Shown piece after piece: positions 51,644-60,948 of a DNA stretch of 64,000 bases. The translations under genes and the position numbers were made by a program. Numbering within the stretch: the first letter of the stretch is position 1; every line of letters begins with the position of its first letter. The notes below the pieces were generated by a model. The model was given only the letters and a program-made list of their open reading frames with translations. It had not been told where the DNA came from and did not search any database. Origin of the DNA: Candidatus Nitricoxidivorans perseverans. GTDB taxonomy: Bacteria; Pseudomonadota; Gammaproteobacteria; Burkholderiales; Rhodocyclaceae. The DNA lies in the NCBI GenBank assembly GCA_030246985.1, contig CP107246.1, positions 1,056,282-1,120,281 of the forward strand, written 5' to 3'.

Positions 51644-52419
51644 GGCAGCTTCACTTCCACCGCCGCCGTGTCCGGCGTCTTCGATTCGATGGTGATCGCC
51701 ACGCGGCGGTTGCGCTGCTTGCCTTCGGGGGTGGCGTTGTCGGCCACCGGCCGCTGGTCGGCGTAGCCGGTCGCGGTCAGCCGACGCGCATCGACGCCGC
51801 TGTCCACGAACAGCCGCACGACGCTGGAGGCCCGCACGCCCGACAGTTCCCAGTTCGACGGGAATTGGAAGGTGTTGATGGGCGTGTTGTCGGTGTGCCC
51901 CTCGACGATGATCGGGAAATCGGTGGGCGCCAGTATCTGCGCCACGGCGGCCAGGGCCTGCACCGCCTCCGGCCCCAGGCGCGCGTCGCCCGGCGCGAAC
52001 AGCACGCTGGCGTTGATTTCAACGGTGATGCCCAGCGCCCCTTCGGTGATGCGCACCTGTCCCTCCTGCACCAGCGGCGCCAGGGCCTCGTTGATGTCCT
52101 TGGCCACGTTGCGCACCTTCTCCCGCTTGATGCGCTGGCTCTCGTCGGTCTTGAGGCCGGGCGTCGATTTGCGGAACGGGATCGCGATCGGCATGGGCGC
52201 ATTCGGGTTGACCTGCACCATGGCGCCGGAGGAGCTTCCGGGGATGTTGCGGAAAGCCGTGGACAGCGTGTCCGACAGCACCCGGTACTTGCCGTCGTTG
52301 ACCGAGGAAATGGCGTACATCACCACGAAGAAGGCGAACAGCAGGGTGATGAAGTCTGCATAGGAGACGAGCCAGCGCTCGTGGTTCTCATGTTCTTCCT
52401 CCTTGCGCCGGCGGGCCAT
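51640..52419 (-). CDS. motD: Flagellar stator protein MotD (MotB family)
   Basis: The protein has 259 residues. One N-terminal transmembrane helix has the essential proton-channel Asp in LVSYADFITLLFAFFVVMYA. The C-terminal OmpA-like peptidoglycan-binding domain has IIVEGHTDNTPI and RASSVVRLFVDSGVDARRLTATGYAD. It anchors the stator in the cell wall. It pairs with motC 2 bp upstream, and together they resemble the MotCD stators of Pseudomonas and relatives rather than MotAB. Confidence 0.93.
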   Translation of the reverse strand: MARRRKEEEHENHERWLVSYADFITLLFAFFVVMYAISSVNDGKYRVLSDTLSTAFRNIPGSSSGAMVQVNPNAPMPIAIPFRKSTPGLKTDESQRIKREKVRNVAKDINEALAPLVQEGQVRITEGALGITVEINASVLFAPGDARLGPEAVQALAAVAQILAPTDFPIIVEGHTDNTPINTFQFPSNWELSGVRASSVVRLFVDSGVDARRLTATGYADQRPVADNATPEGKQRNRRVAITIESKTPDTAAVEVKLP

Positions 52420-52421
52420 GG

Positions 52422-53162
52422 TCAGAGGCTATAGCCCTGCAACCGGCTTTCGATGATGCGCGGATTGTCGCCGTTTGCGATGCCCACCAGACCGTCGACG
52501 AACATCTCGCGCATCGCCACCAGGCGCTCGATGTTGGCGATCAGTTTCTTGGCCATGGGCAGGAAGATGAGATTCGCCGAGCCGACGCCATAGATGGTGG
52601 CGACGAAGGCGACCGCGATGCCGGCGCCGAGCTTGGAGGGGTCGGAAAGGTTTTCCATGACGTGGATCAGGCCCATCACGGCGCCGATGATGCCGATGGT
52701 CGGCGCATAGCCGCCGGCCGATTCCCATATCCTGGCGGCCAGCTTCATCTGCCTTTCATAGGCGCCGATCTCCACTTCCAGCACTTCGCGCAAGCGATCG
52801 GGCTCGGCGCCGTCGACCAGCAGTTGCAGCCCCTTGCGGGCGAAGGCGTCGTCGAGGACGGTGATGTGGGCTTCCAGCGCCAGCAGGCCTTCCTTGCGGG
52901 CGATATGGCTCCAGTGGGCGATCTGCTCGATCAACCGGTCGGGCGCCAGCACCGGCGGAAAAATCACCCAGCGCGCCATCCGGACACCGGCCGCGAAGGT
53001 CGACAGCGGGCTTTGCAGCATAACGGCGCCGAGGGTGCCACCGATGACGATGAAGAAGGCGGTCGGCTGCACGAGCGAGCCGATATGGCCGCCCTCGAGA
53101 ACTTGACCCAGCACGATGGCCGAAATGCCGAGGGCGAGGCCGATGAGACTGATCTTGTCCAT
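52422..53162 (-). CDS. motC: Flagellar stator protein MotC (MotA family)
   Basis: The 246-residue protein has four hydrophobic segments and the conserved GYAPTIGIIGAVMGLIHVMENLSDPSKLGAGIAVAFVATIYGVGSANL. With MotD it forms the torque-generating ion channel. It starts directly after the fliA stop with no gap, so stators and FliA are in one transcript. Confidence 0.94.
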   Translation of the reverse strand: MDKISLIGLALGISAIVLGQVLEGGHIGSLVQPTAFFIVIGGTLGAVMLQSPLSTFAAGVRMARWVIFPPVLAPDRLIEQIAHWSHIARKEGLLALEAHITVLDDAFARKGLQLLVDGAEPDRLREVLEVEIGAYERQMKLAARIWESAGGYAPTIGIIGAVMGLIHVMENLSDPSKLGAGIAVAFVATIYGVGSANLIFLPMAKKLIANIERLVAMREMFVDGLVGIANGDNPRIIESRLQGYSL

Positions 53163-53933
53163 TTAGCCTCCAGGCTCCGGTTTCGGCCGCCGGCCCTGGC
53201 GCTTGAGCCCGGCGGGCGCCGCCTCGCTGCCCACCGTGGCCACCCTCAGACGGGCGATCGCCTGGCTGTGCAGCTGGCAGATGCGGGATTCCGTCACCCC
53301 CATCACTTCGCCGATCTCCTTCAGGTTCAGGTCCTCCTCATAGTACAGGGACATGACCATCTTCTCGCGCTCCGGCAGGACCTCGATGGCCCGCACCAGG
53401 GCCTCGCGCATGCCGAATTCCTCCATGGCCGCCAGGGGATCGAGCGCGGGGCTGGCAAAGTTGCGGTCCAGGTAGTTCTCGCCCTCTCCGTCCGTCAGAT
53501 CCTCGAAATAGACCAGCTGGTGTCCGCGGGCGTCCTGGAGCAGCTTCTGGTATTCGGCCAGCGGAATGCCCAGCGAGTCGGCCAACTCACCTTCCGTCGG
53601 CGGGCGCCCGTTCTGGTGCTCGAGTTGCTGGATCGCGCCCTCGATCCGACGCATCTCGCGCCGCACGCTGCGGGGCAGCCAGTCGTTCTCGCGCAGGCCG
53701 TCGAGCATGGCGCCGCGAATCCGCTGCACGGCGTAGGTCTCAAACTGGGCGCCCATGCCCTCCTCGAAGCGACCGATGGCGTCCAGCAGGCCGATCATGC
53801 CGTTCTGGACCAGGTCCTCGACCTGCACGCTGGCCGGCAGCTTCGCCATCAGGTGGAAGGCGAGACGCTTGACCAGCGGGGCGTACTGGAGGACGAGTTG
53901 TTCCTTTTCTGGCACGCCCTGGGCGGTATACAT
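53163..53933 (-). CDS. fliA: RNA polymerase sigma factor FliA (sigma-28)
   Basis: The protein has 256 residues from the ATG at 53933 (MYTAQGVPEKEQLVLQYAPLVKRLAFHL). An ATG at 53975 would add 14. Regions 2 (VEDLVQNGMIGLLDAIGRFEEGMGAQFETYAVQRIRGAMLDGLREND) and 4 (PEREKMVMSLYYEEDLNLKEIGEVMGVTESRICQLHSQAIARL) are complete. It reads the TAAA-N-GCCG promoters seen upstream of fliC, fliD, flgM and flgK here. It sits between the FlhG-like gene and motC. Confidence 0.96.
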   Translation of the reverse strand: MYTAQGVPEKEQLVLQYAPLVKRLAFHLMAKLPASVQVEDLVQNGMIGLLDAIGRFEEGMGAQFETYAVQRIRGAMLDGLRENDWLPRSVRREMRRIEGAIQQLEHQNGRPPTEGELADSLGIPLAEYQKLLQDARGHQLVYFEDLTDGEGENYLDRNFASPALDPLAAMEEFGMREALVRAIEVLPEREKMVMSLYYEEDLNLKEIGEVMGVTESRICQLHSQAIARLRVATVGSEAAPAGLKRQGRRPKPEPGG

Positions 53934-53988
53934 CGGTATGGACTCGCAGGCCGGTCTGGAAACAGATCCTGGCAAATTCGGCGGCCAA

Positions 53989-54291
53989 CTATAGCACCGA
54001 ATCTTTCGCCGCCGGCTCCATGACCGCGCTCAGGTAATCGAGTCGGACGCCCAGATGCTCGTGAGCCACGCGCCGCATGTTTTCGAAAACCATCCGAGCC
54101 TCTTCCAGCGAACGGGCATGCGTGACGACGATCCTGAAACCGTGATGCTTCCCATGCTCGCGCACCATGCGCTTGATCATCGCATAGGCGCGCGTGACGT
54201 CGTCCGTCCGCGCCGCCACGGCCACGGTCGTGTACCGAATTTCCTGCGCGCCGAACAGCCGGCGCAGCCCGTCCGCCTGATCTCCGATCAT
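53989..54291 (-). CDS. Short FlhG/FleN-like protein lacking the ATPase core
   Basis: The protein has only 100 residues. It begins with the FlhG hallmark DQADGLRRLF, the segment that stimulates FlhF GTPase in full-length FlhG. It then jumps to what resembles the late part of the MinD-like fold (DDVTRAYAMIKRMVREHG, then MVFENMRRVAHEHLGVRLDYLSAVM). The deviant Walker A (KGGVGKT-type), the switch regions and the C-terminal membrane helix of normal FlhG (about 270 residues) are missing. It starts 14 bp after the flhF stop, exactly where flhG is expected. It may be a reduced functional activator of FlhF or a deletion derivative. An intact frame argues for function. Confidence 0.65.
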   Translation of the reverse strand: MIGDQADGLRRLFGAQEIRYTTVAVAARTDDVTRAYAMIKRMVREHGKHHGFRIVVTHARSLEEARMVFENMRRVAHEHLGVRLDYLSAVMEPAAKDSVL

Positions 54292-54305
54292 TCCCGCGTC
54301 ATCCC

Positions 54306-55736
54306 TCAAGCCGCCCGAAGCGCCCTGTCCGCCTCGGCGGGCGGCATGACCATGCCCACCTCGTCCCCGTGCAGGCGGTGCGGCGAGGCTTCGCCGGGCT
54401 GCTTGAAGGCGCGGTGCAGAAGATAGCTGCGGTTGGGCAGGTGCAAGTCCTCCGGCACCCGCTGGCCGTTGGCGACATGGGTCAGCAGCAGGCCGTGGCG
54501 CACCACGGCGTCCAGGGCCGGCGCCAGGGAGGCCGTCTCGTCCACCTTGGTGAGGATGCAGCCGGCCAGGTCCTCGCCGGCATAGGCGCGGATCACGTCG
54601 TCGAGGGTGTCGCCGCGGCTGGTGGCGTTGAGCAGCAGCAGGCGCTTCACCTCGCCGGCGCGCGTCAGCATGGCCGCCTGCTCGGCCACCATGCGGTCGC
54701 GCTGGCTCATGCCGACGGTGTCGATGAGGATCATGTGCTTGTCGCGCAGCTCGACCAGGGTGCGGCGCAGGTCCTCGGAATCGCGCACCACATGCACCGG
54801 CACGCCGAGGATGCGGCCGTAGATGCGCAGTTGTTCGTGGGCGCCGATCCGGTAGCCGTCGGTGGTCAGCAGCGCCAGCCGGTCGGCGCCGTAGCGCACC
54901 ACGCAGCGCGCGGCGAGCTTGGCCGTCGTGGTGGTCTTGCCGACGCCGGTGGGGCCGACCAGCGCGAAGACGCCGCCGCGGTCGGTGATGTCGTTTTCGC
55001 CGGTCAGCGTCCGCAGGCGGCGGTTGACCGCGTTCGCCAGCCACTTGCGGCCGTCATCTGCGCCGAGATCGCCGGGCATGTCCTCAATCAGGCGGCGGGT
55101 GAGCACGCCGGAAAAGCCGGCATCGAGCATCTCGGCCATCAGCTGCGCCCGAACCGGCGTCTGGCGGGTCATCTCGCCCCAGGCGAAGCCGGCCAGCTGC
55201 CGTTCCAGCAGCGACTTGATGGTCTGCATCTCGGTCGTCAGCTGCGCCACCTGCAAATCGACGCCACCCTCCCGGCGCTGACTATCGAGGCTGGCGCGCC
55301 TGAGCACCGCCGCCACTTCGACGCTGGACGGCACGGCGTCCCTTTCATCGGCACGGGCTGCACGAGGATCGTCCGCCAGGCGTGGCGACAGCGGGCGCAG
55401 CGGCGGCGACCGTTCCGCGGCCGGGGCGGGGGACGCTTCCACCGGCGGCTGCCATGGGCGGAAGTTCGTCTGCGCACGGGCCTTGGTGGACAGGCTGACC
55501 GTGTAGTCGTCCTCGACGACCGCGGCCGGGCGCGGCGCGTCGGCTCCCGGCGCGGGGCGGGTCGGCGACGCCGTCTGCCGGGAGAGGGCTTCGAGGCTGT
55601 CGGCGGACATCGCCGTGATCTCGACGCCGCCGGGCACCGGCCTGTTGGAAACGACGATCGCGTCGAGCCCCAGGTCAATCTTCACCTTGCGCAGGGCTTC
55701 GCGGGCGCTTTCGGCAACGTAGCGTTTTACCGTCAT
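54306..55736 (-). CDS. flhF: Flagellar SRP-type GTPase FlhF
   Basis: The 476-residue protein has an N-terminal B domain (starts MTVKRYVAESAREALRKVKIDLGLDAIVVSNR), a Pro/Ala-rich linker (70-150), an N domain, and an SRP-type GTPase G domain with FALVGPTGVGKTTTTAKLAA, LALLTTDGYRIGAHEQLRIYGRILG, LIDTVGMSQRD and LTKVDET. It sets the place of polar flagella. It overlaps flhA upstream by 4 bases. Confidence 0.95.
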   Translation of the reverse strand: MTVKRYVAESAREALRKVKIDLGLDAIVVSNRPVPGGVEITAMSADSLEALSRQTASPTRPAPGADAPRPAAVVEDDYTVSLSTKARAQTNFRPWQPPVEASPAPAAERSPPLRPLSPRLADDPRAARADERDAVPSSVEVAAVLRRASLDSQRREGGVDLQVAQLTTEMQTIKSLLERQLAGFAWGEMTRQTPVRAQLMAEMLDAGFSGVLTRRLIEDMPGDLGADDGRKWLANAVNRRLRTLTGENDITDRGGVFALVGPTGVGKTTTTAKLAARCVVRYGADRLALLTTDGYRIGAHEQLRIYGRILGVPVHVVRDSEDLRRTLVELRDKHMILIDTVGMSQRDRMVAEQAAMLTRAGEVKRLLLLNATSRGDTLDDVIRAYAGEDLAGCILTKVDETASLAPALDAVVRHGLLLTHVANGQRVPEDLHLPNRSYLLHRAFKQPGEASPHRLHGDEVGMVMPPAEADRALRAA

Positions 55737-57832
55737 GTCTTGGCTCCGATGATCGTCGTCACTTTGATGGTTCTCGATTCAGGAATTTCGGCGTTGGCCA
55801 GCACCTTCAGGCTCGGCCAGGCGCGGCGCAGGAAGCGGGACAGCAGCCAGCGCAGGTGTCCCGGCACCAGCAGCACCGCCGGCAGCCCGACCTCCTCCTG
55901 CCGCCGGGATGCCGCCGCCGTCTCGCGCAGCAGGGTGTCGGCCAAACCCGGCTCGATGCCGGAGGCGTCGTTGCCGGCGCCGGCAACGGCCTGGGCCAGC
56001 AGGCGCTCCAGGCCCGGCTCCAGCGCCATGACCTGCATTTCGGCATTGCCCGGATAAAGCTGCTGGACGATGGCGCGGCCCAGCGCCGCGCGCACCTGCG
56101 CGGTCAGTTCGACGGGGTCTTGACTGCGCGGCGCGTGTTCGGCCACCGTCTCGATGATGGTGCGCATGTCGCGGATATTGACGCCCTCTTCCAGTAGGTT
56201 CTGGAGGACGCGCTGGACGGTGGACAGCGGCAGCTGCTTGGGCACCAGGTCCTCAATCAGCTTGGGCGCGTCCTTGGCGATGTGGTCGAGCAACGCCTGC
56301 GTCTCCTGGCGGCCGAGCAGCTCGGCGGCATGGGAAAGGATGATGTGGTTCAGATGGGTGGCGATGACGGTGCCGGCATCGACCACCGTGTAGCCGAGCA
56401 CGTGGGCCTGCTCGCGCGAGGAAGCATCGATCCAGACGGCCGGCAGGCCGAAGGCCGGGTCCTTCGTCGGCGTACCCGGCAGCGTGCCGGCGACGCGGCC
56501 CGGATTGATGGCGAGGTGCATGCCGGGATAGGCTTCGCCGCTGCCGACCTCGACGCCCTTCAGGGCAAGCCGGTAGGCGTTGGGCTTCAGCTCCAGGTTG
56601 TCGCGGATATGCACCGGCGCCGACAGGAAACCCACCTCCTGGGCGAATTTCTTGCGCAGGCCACGGATGCGCTTGAGCAGTTCGCCATCCTGGCCGCGAT
56701 CCACCAGCGGGATCAGGCGGTAGCCGACTTCCAGGCCGAGCACATCCACCGGCGCCACGTCGGCCCAGCTCGCCTCCTGGGATTCCTGGAGCGCCGCCGC
56801 CGGCCCGGATGGCGCGGCCTCGGCCCTCGCGCTCACCTGCCGCCGACGTTGCGTCGTCCACCAGGCGAGCGTGCCGATGACGGCCGCCAGCAGCAGGAAT
56901 ACGAAATGCGGCATGCCCGGAATCAGGCCGAGGATGCCGAGGATGCCAGCCGTCAGCGCCATGACGGCGGGGTTGCCGAACACCTGGCCGGCAACCTGCT
57001 GGCCGATGTCCCGGTTGTCGTCGTCGCCGACGCGCGTGACCACCAGGCCGGCGGCGGTGGATATGATCAGCGCCGGGATCTGCGCCACCAGGCCGTCGCC
57101 GATGGTCAGCAGCGTATAGGCCTTGGCTGCCTGCCCGACTTCCATGTCGTGCTGAAGCACGCCGACGATCAGGCCGCCGATGATGTTGATGAGCAGGATC
57201 AGGATGCCGGCGACGGCGTCGCCGCGCACGAACTTCGAGGCGCCGTCCATGGAGCCGTAGAAGTCGGCCTCCCGCGCGATGGTGGAGCGGCGCTTGCGGG
57301 CCTCGTCCTCGCCGATCAACCCGGCGTTGAGGTCGGCGTCGATGGCCATCTGCTTGCCGGGCATGGCGTCGAGGGTGAATCGGGCCGACACCTCGGCGAT
57401 GCGGCCGGCGCCCTTGGTGATGACGACGAAGTTGATGACGGTCAGGATGATGAAGACGACGATGCCGACCGCGTAGTTGCCGCCGACGAGGAAGTGGCCG
57501 AAGGCCTCGATCACCTTGCCCGCCGCGTCCGGCCCGGTGTGCCCCTGCAACAACACCACCCGCGTCGAGGCGACGTTGAGGGAGAGGCGCAGCAGCGTGG
57601 TGATCAGCAGCACCGTCGGGAACACCGAGAAGTCGAGCGGCTTCAGGGCATACATCGCCGCCAGCAACACCATGACGGCCAGCGCGATGTTGAAGGTGAA
57701 GAAGAGGTCGAGGGCGAAGGTCGGCAGCGGCAGCACCATCATCGACAGGATGGCGATGATGACGAGCGGCGCCGCCAGCTGGCGCAGGTTGCCGCGTGCG
57801 AAGATGGCTTGCAGGGCGAGCGCGCCGTTCAT
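55733..57832 (-). CDS. flhA: Flagellar export apparatus protein FlhA
   Basis: The 699-residue protein has eight predicted transmembrane segments in the first 330 residues. It includes the family signature GRIAEVSARFTLDAMPGKQMAIDADLNAG and a large cytoplasmic domain (about 350-699) forming the export ring. It overlaps flhB upstream and flhF downstream, each by 4 bases. Confidence 0.97.
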   Translation of the reverse strand: MNGALALQAIFARGNLRQLAAPLVIIAILSMMVLPLPTFALDLFFTFNIALAVMVLLAAMYALKPLDFSVFPTVLLITTLLRLSLNVASTRVVLLQGHTGPDAAGKVIEAFGHFLVGGNYAVGIVVFIILTVINFVVITKGAGRIAEVSARFTLDAMPGKQMAIDADLNAGLIGEDEARKRRSTIAREADFYGSMDGASKFVRGDAVAGILILLINIIGGLIVGVLQHDMEVGQAAKAYTLLTIGDGLVAQIPALIISTAAGLVVTRVGDDDNRDIGQQVAGQVFGNPAVMALTAGILGILGLIPGMPHFVFLLLAAVIGTLAWWTTQRRRQVSARAEAAPSGPAAALQESQEASWADVAPVDVLGLEVGYRLIPLVDRGQDGELLKRIRGLRKKFAQEVGFLSAPVHIRDNLELKPNAYRLALKGVEVGSGEAYPGMHLAINPGRVAGTLPGTPTKDPAFGLPAVWIDASSREQAHVLGYTVVDAGTVIATHLNHIILSHAAELLGRQETQALLDHIAKDAPKLIEDLVPKQLPLSTVQRVLQNLLEEGVNIRDMRTIIETVAEHAPRSQDPVELTAQVRAALGRAIVQQLYPGNAEMQVMALEPGLERLLAQAVAGAGNDASGIEPGLADTLLRETAAASRRQEEVGLPAVLLVPGHLRWLLSRFLRRAWPSLKVLANAEIPESRTIKVTTIIGAKT

Positions 57833-58977
57833 GCCGCGGCCTCGGGAACGCCGGGGTCCATGCCCTCGGGCACAGCGATGGCCGTCGGGGGCCGCGGCTG
57901 GCTGCCGCCCGCGGCGATGAACTGGTTGAGCTGGTAAACGTAGGCCATCACCTCGGCCACCGCCGTGTAGAGCGCGCCGGGAATCTGGCTGCCGATATCG
58001 GTGTGGCGGTAGAGGGCGCGGGCCAGCGGCGGCGCCTCAAGCACCGGCACGCCGTGTTCCCCGGCCAGATCGCGAATCTTCCGCGCCACCAGGTTCATGC
58101 CCTTGGCGACCACCTGCGGGGCGCCCATGCTGCCGCTGTCGTATTTCAGGGCGACGGCGAAATGGGTCGGGTTGGTCACCACCACGTCGGCCTTGGGCAC
58201 CTCGGCCATCATGCGGCGGCGCGCGATCTCGCGCTGCTGGCTGCGGATGCGCGCCTTGAGCTGCGGGTCGCCTTCCATTTCCTTCATTTCCTGGCGCAGT
58301 TCCTCGCGCGTCATGCGCAGGCGGCGGTAGTACTGCCAGAGCTGGAAGGGCACGTCGATGGCGGCGATCAGGGCCAGACCGGCCACCAGACCGAGAAAGG
58401 CGAATAACAGCATGCGGCCGAAGGCGGGCAGCGCCGTCTCGATCGGCTGGCCGATGAGGGCGAACAAGTTGTCCTGCTCGTGGCGCACCACCCACCAGAT
58501 GATGCCGCCGATAAGCAGGGCCTTGAGCAGCGCCTTGACGAGCTCGCCCACGCTGTTCATCGAGAACATGCGCTTGACGCCCTTCAGGGGGTCTATGCGG
58601 TTGAAGTCGGCGGCGAGCGCCTTGGGCGAAAAGACCCAGCCGCCGATCAGGAAGGGAGTGGCCAGCGCGGCGACCACCGTCAGCAGGAACATCGGCGCCA
58701 CCAGCATCAGCGCCTGCCAGGAGAGGTCGGCGAACGAAGAGGAAAGGGCTCCGGGATCGAAGGCGGCGTCGTGCCCGAAGGAAAGCCCGCCCTTCACGAT
58801 GTCGCCGGCACGCCGGGCGAACCAGTCGCCGAGCGCCCACAGTCCGCCAGCCCCGGAGGCCATGACCAGGAAAGCCATCAACTCCCGCGACTGCGGAACC
58901 TGCCCCTCTTCGCGCGCCTTTTCGATCCGCCGCGATGATGCCGGTTCCGTTCGTTCGAGATCAGACTCTTCAGCCAA
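57829..58977 (-). CDS. flhB: Flagellar export switch protein FlhB
   Basis: The protein has 382 residues from a TTG at 58977, chosen because GGAGGGG stands 8 bp upstream and the protein then begins MAEESDLERTEPASSRRIEKAREEGQVPQSREL like the family. A longer ATG start at 59001 lies in a palindrome. Four transmembrane helices are followed by the autocleavage motif NPTH (VVTNPTHFAVALKYDSG). Cleavage allows the FliK-triggered switch from hook to filament export. Confidence 0.95.
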   Translation of the reverse strand: MAEESDLERTEPASSRRIEKAREEGQVPQSRELMAFLVMASGAGGLWALGDWFARRAGDIVKGGLSFGHDAAFDPGALSSSFADLSWQALMLVAPMFLLTVVAALATPFLIGGWVFSPKALAADFNRIDPLKGVKRMFSMNSVGELVKALLKALLIGGIIWWVVRHEQDNLFALIGQPIETALPAFGRMLLFAFLGLVAGLALIAAIDVPFQLWQYYRRLRMTREELRQEMKEMEGDPQLKARIRSQQREIARRRMMAEVPKADVVVTNPTHFAVALKYDSGSMGAPQVVAKGMNLVARKIRDLAGEHGVPVLEAPPLARALYRHTDIGSQIPGALYTAVAEVMAYVYQLNQFIAAGGSQPRPPTAIAVPEGMDPGVPEAAA

Positions 58978-58988
58978 TGGGACGCCCC

Positions 58989-59017
58989 TCCATGCCGGCA
59001 ATTATTGCCGGCATGGA
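58989..59017. repeat. 29-bp perfect palindrome between cheA and flhB
   Basis: Two 14-base arms (58989-59002 and 59004-59017; core CATGCCGGCAAT) pair perfectly around a single central base. It lies just upstream of the flhB Shine-Dalgarno on the cheA-flhB transcript. No T-run follows on the minus strand, so it is not a standard terminator. It could slow or attenuate read-through, or bind a regulator. Confidence 0.85.
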
Positions 59018-59045
59018 AAAGGAGGAATCCGGGATTAAAGCGGGA

Positions 59046-60929
59046 TTAGGCGGCCAATTCGGCGACCTGGACAAACGTGGAGCGCGGCACGCCGCGCCCG
59101 TCGCCAAGGTTGGCCAGGAGCTCCTTCATGTCGAGGATCAGGACGATCTGGCCGTTGGACAGGGTGGTGACGCCGGCCACGCCCTTGGGCCGGAAATCGT
59201 CGAGGGACTTGATCACCGCGTCCTCGCGCCCCATGAAGCCGTCGATGGCGAGGATGAAGGTGTGTTCCGACGTCTGCATCAGCACGCCGTACTCGGGCGT
59301 GCGCTCCGCCGCCCAGTCGAGCAGGAAGGGCAGCGGGTAGATCGGCATCACCTCGCCGCGCACGACCATGGTGGCGTTGCCGCCCACTTCCTGCACTTGG
59401 GCCACGTCGATGGGCAGGATCTCGCGCACCATCGACAGGGGCACGGCAAAGGGCTGCTCGCCCAGCTGCACCAGCAGCACCGGCAGGATGGCGAGCGTCA
59501 GCGGCAGGGAAATGATGAACGTGCTGCCCTTGCCGGGACTGGACTTGATCTCGATCGAACCGTTGAGCTTCTGGATGTTGGTCCTGACCACATCCATGCC
59601 GACGCCCCGGCCAGACACGTCGGACGCGGTGTCCTTGGTCGAGAAGCCCGGCAGGAAGACGAGGTTGAGGCTCTGCCGCTCGTCCATGGTGTTGGCTTCC
59701 TCATCGGTGATGAGGCCCTTCTCCACGGCCTTGGCGCGCAACTTCTCGGCGTTCATGCCGCGCCCGTCGTCGGCGACGACCAGGACGATGTGGTCGCCTT
59801 CCTGGCGCGCTTCCAGGCGCACCTCGGACTTCTCCGGCTTGCCGAGGGCCAGCCGCTCCGCCGACGGCTCGACGCCGTGATCCACGGCATTGCGGATCAG
59901 GTGGATGATCGGATCCGAAAGGTCCTCGATCATCGTCTTGTCGATTTCCGTATCCTCGCCGGTCAGCACCAGTTCCACATCCTTGCCGAGAGAGCGCGCG
60001 AGGTCGCGGGCGATGCGCGGATACTTCTGGAACAGGCGTCCAATCGGCTGCATGCGCGTCTTCATCACCGCGTTCTGCAGGTCGGATACCAGCAGGTCGA
60101 GTTGGCTGACCGCCTGGTCGAGCGCGTGCAGGGTGTCCGTGTCCGTGCGCCCGTTGAGGATATCGCTGCGCAGCGAGTTCAGCCGATTCTTGGTCAGGCC
60201 GATCTCGCCGGACAGGTTCAGCACCTGGTCGAGGCGGCCGGTATCGACGCGGATCGAATTATCGCGCGCCTTCTCGGCATCGCGCCGCCCCGCCGGCGCC
60301 TGGCTGCCCGGCCTGTCGGTGGCGCGCCGACCGACGGCGCGCGTGATGATCTGTTCCGGAGTCTCGCCGGTCACGTCATGGTGCATGAGCGGCTCCTCCG
60401 CGTCGGGGGCCGGCGCGGCCGCCAGGGCCGCGCCGCCGGCCACCGCCTTGAAAAGGCCGACCCAGTCGGGGCCGGTCGCCGGCACGGCGGCAGGGGCCGG
60501 CGCGGGAACGGCCGCCGCCGCGGCGGCGGCCGGTTTCTGCCCGGCGATCGCCGCCTTGAGGCTGGCCAGCAGCCCGTCGTCGGCGGCAACGGGCTGCATC
60601 CCCCGCTCCAGGTTGCCAAACATGTCCCGCACCGTGCCGGTGGCTTCCATGATGGTATCCATGACCTCGGGGGTGATTTCAAGTTCGCCGTTTCGCAGCC
60701 GGTCGAACAGGTTCTCGGTCAGATGGCAGAGCGTAACCAGCTCGACGGCGTTGAGGAAGCCCGCGCCGCCCTTGATGGTGTGGAAGCCGCGGAAGATGTC
60801 ATTGAGCAGCCCGCGGTCATGGGGGTTTTTCTCGAGATCGACCAGCTTGTTATCGACGCCCGAAAGCAGATCGGTCGCCTCCACCAGGAAATCCTGGAGC
60901 AGGTCTTCCATTCCGGCAAATTCGCTCAT
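59046..60929 (-). CDS. cheA: Chemotaxis histidine kinase CheA
   Basis: The protein has 627 residues from the ATG at 60929 (GGGAGAGAG upstream). The Hpt domain has the phospho-His in IFRGFHTIKGGAGFL. A variable Ala/Pro linker (about 115-200) precedes the dimerisation domain, the HATPase (HLIRNAVDHGVEPSAERLALGK, VADDGRGM, GRGVGMDVVRTNIQKLNGSI) and a C-terminal CheW-like domain. It phosphorylates CheY. No cheW, cheR, cheB or receptor gene is in the window. Confidence 0.96.
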   Translation of the reverse strand: MSEFAGMEDLLQDFLVEATDLLSGVDNKLVDLEKNPHDRGLLNDIFRGFHTIKGGAGFLNAVELVTLCHLTENLFDRLRNGELEITPEVMDTIMEATGTVRDMFGNLERGMQPVAADDGLLASLKAAIAGQKPAAAAAAAVPAPAPAAVPATGPDWVGLFKAVAGGAALAAAPAPDAEEPLMHHDVTGETPEQIITRAVGRRATDRPGSQAPAGRRDAEKARDNSIRVDTGRLDQVLNLSGEIGLTKNRLNSLRSDILNGRTDTDTLHALDQAVSQLDLLVSDLQNAVMKTRMQPIGRLFQKYPRIARDLARSLGKDVELVLTGEDTEIDKTMIEDLSDPIIHLIRNAVDHGVEPSAERLALGKPEKSEVRLEARQEGDHIVLVVADDGRGMNAEKLRAKAVEKGLITDEEANTMDERQSLNLVFLPGFSTKDTASDVSGRGVGMDVVRTNIQKLNGSIEIKSSPGKGSTFIISLPLTLAILPVLLVQLGEQPFAVPLSMVREILPIDVAQVQEVGGNATMVVRGEVMPIYPLPFLLDWAAERTPEYGVLMQTSEHTFILAIDGFMGREDAVIKSLDDFRPKGVAGVTTLSNGQIVLILDMKELLANLGDGRGVPRSTFVQVAELAA

Positions 60930-60948
60930 GGCTCTCTCCCTGCCCGGA

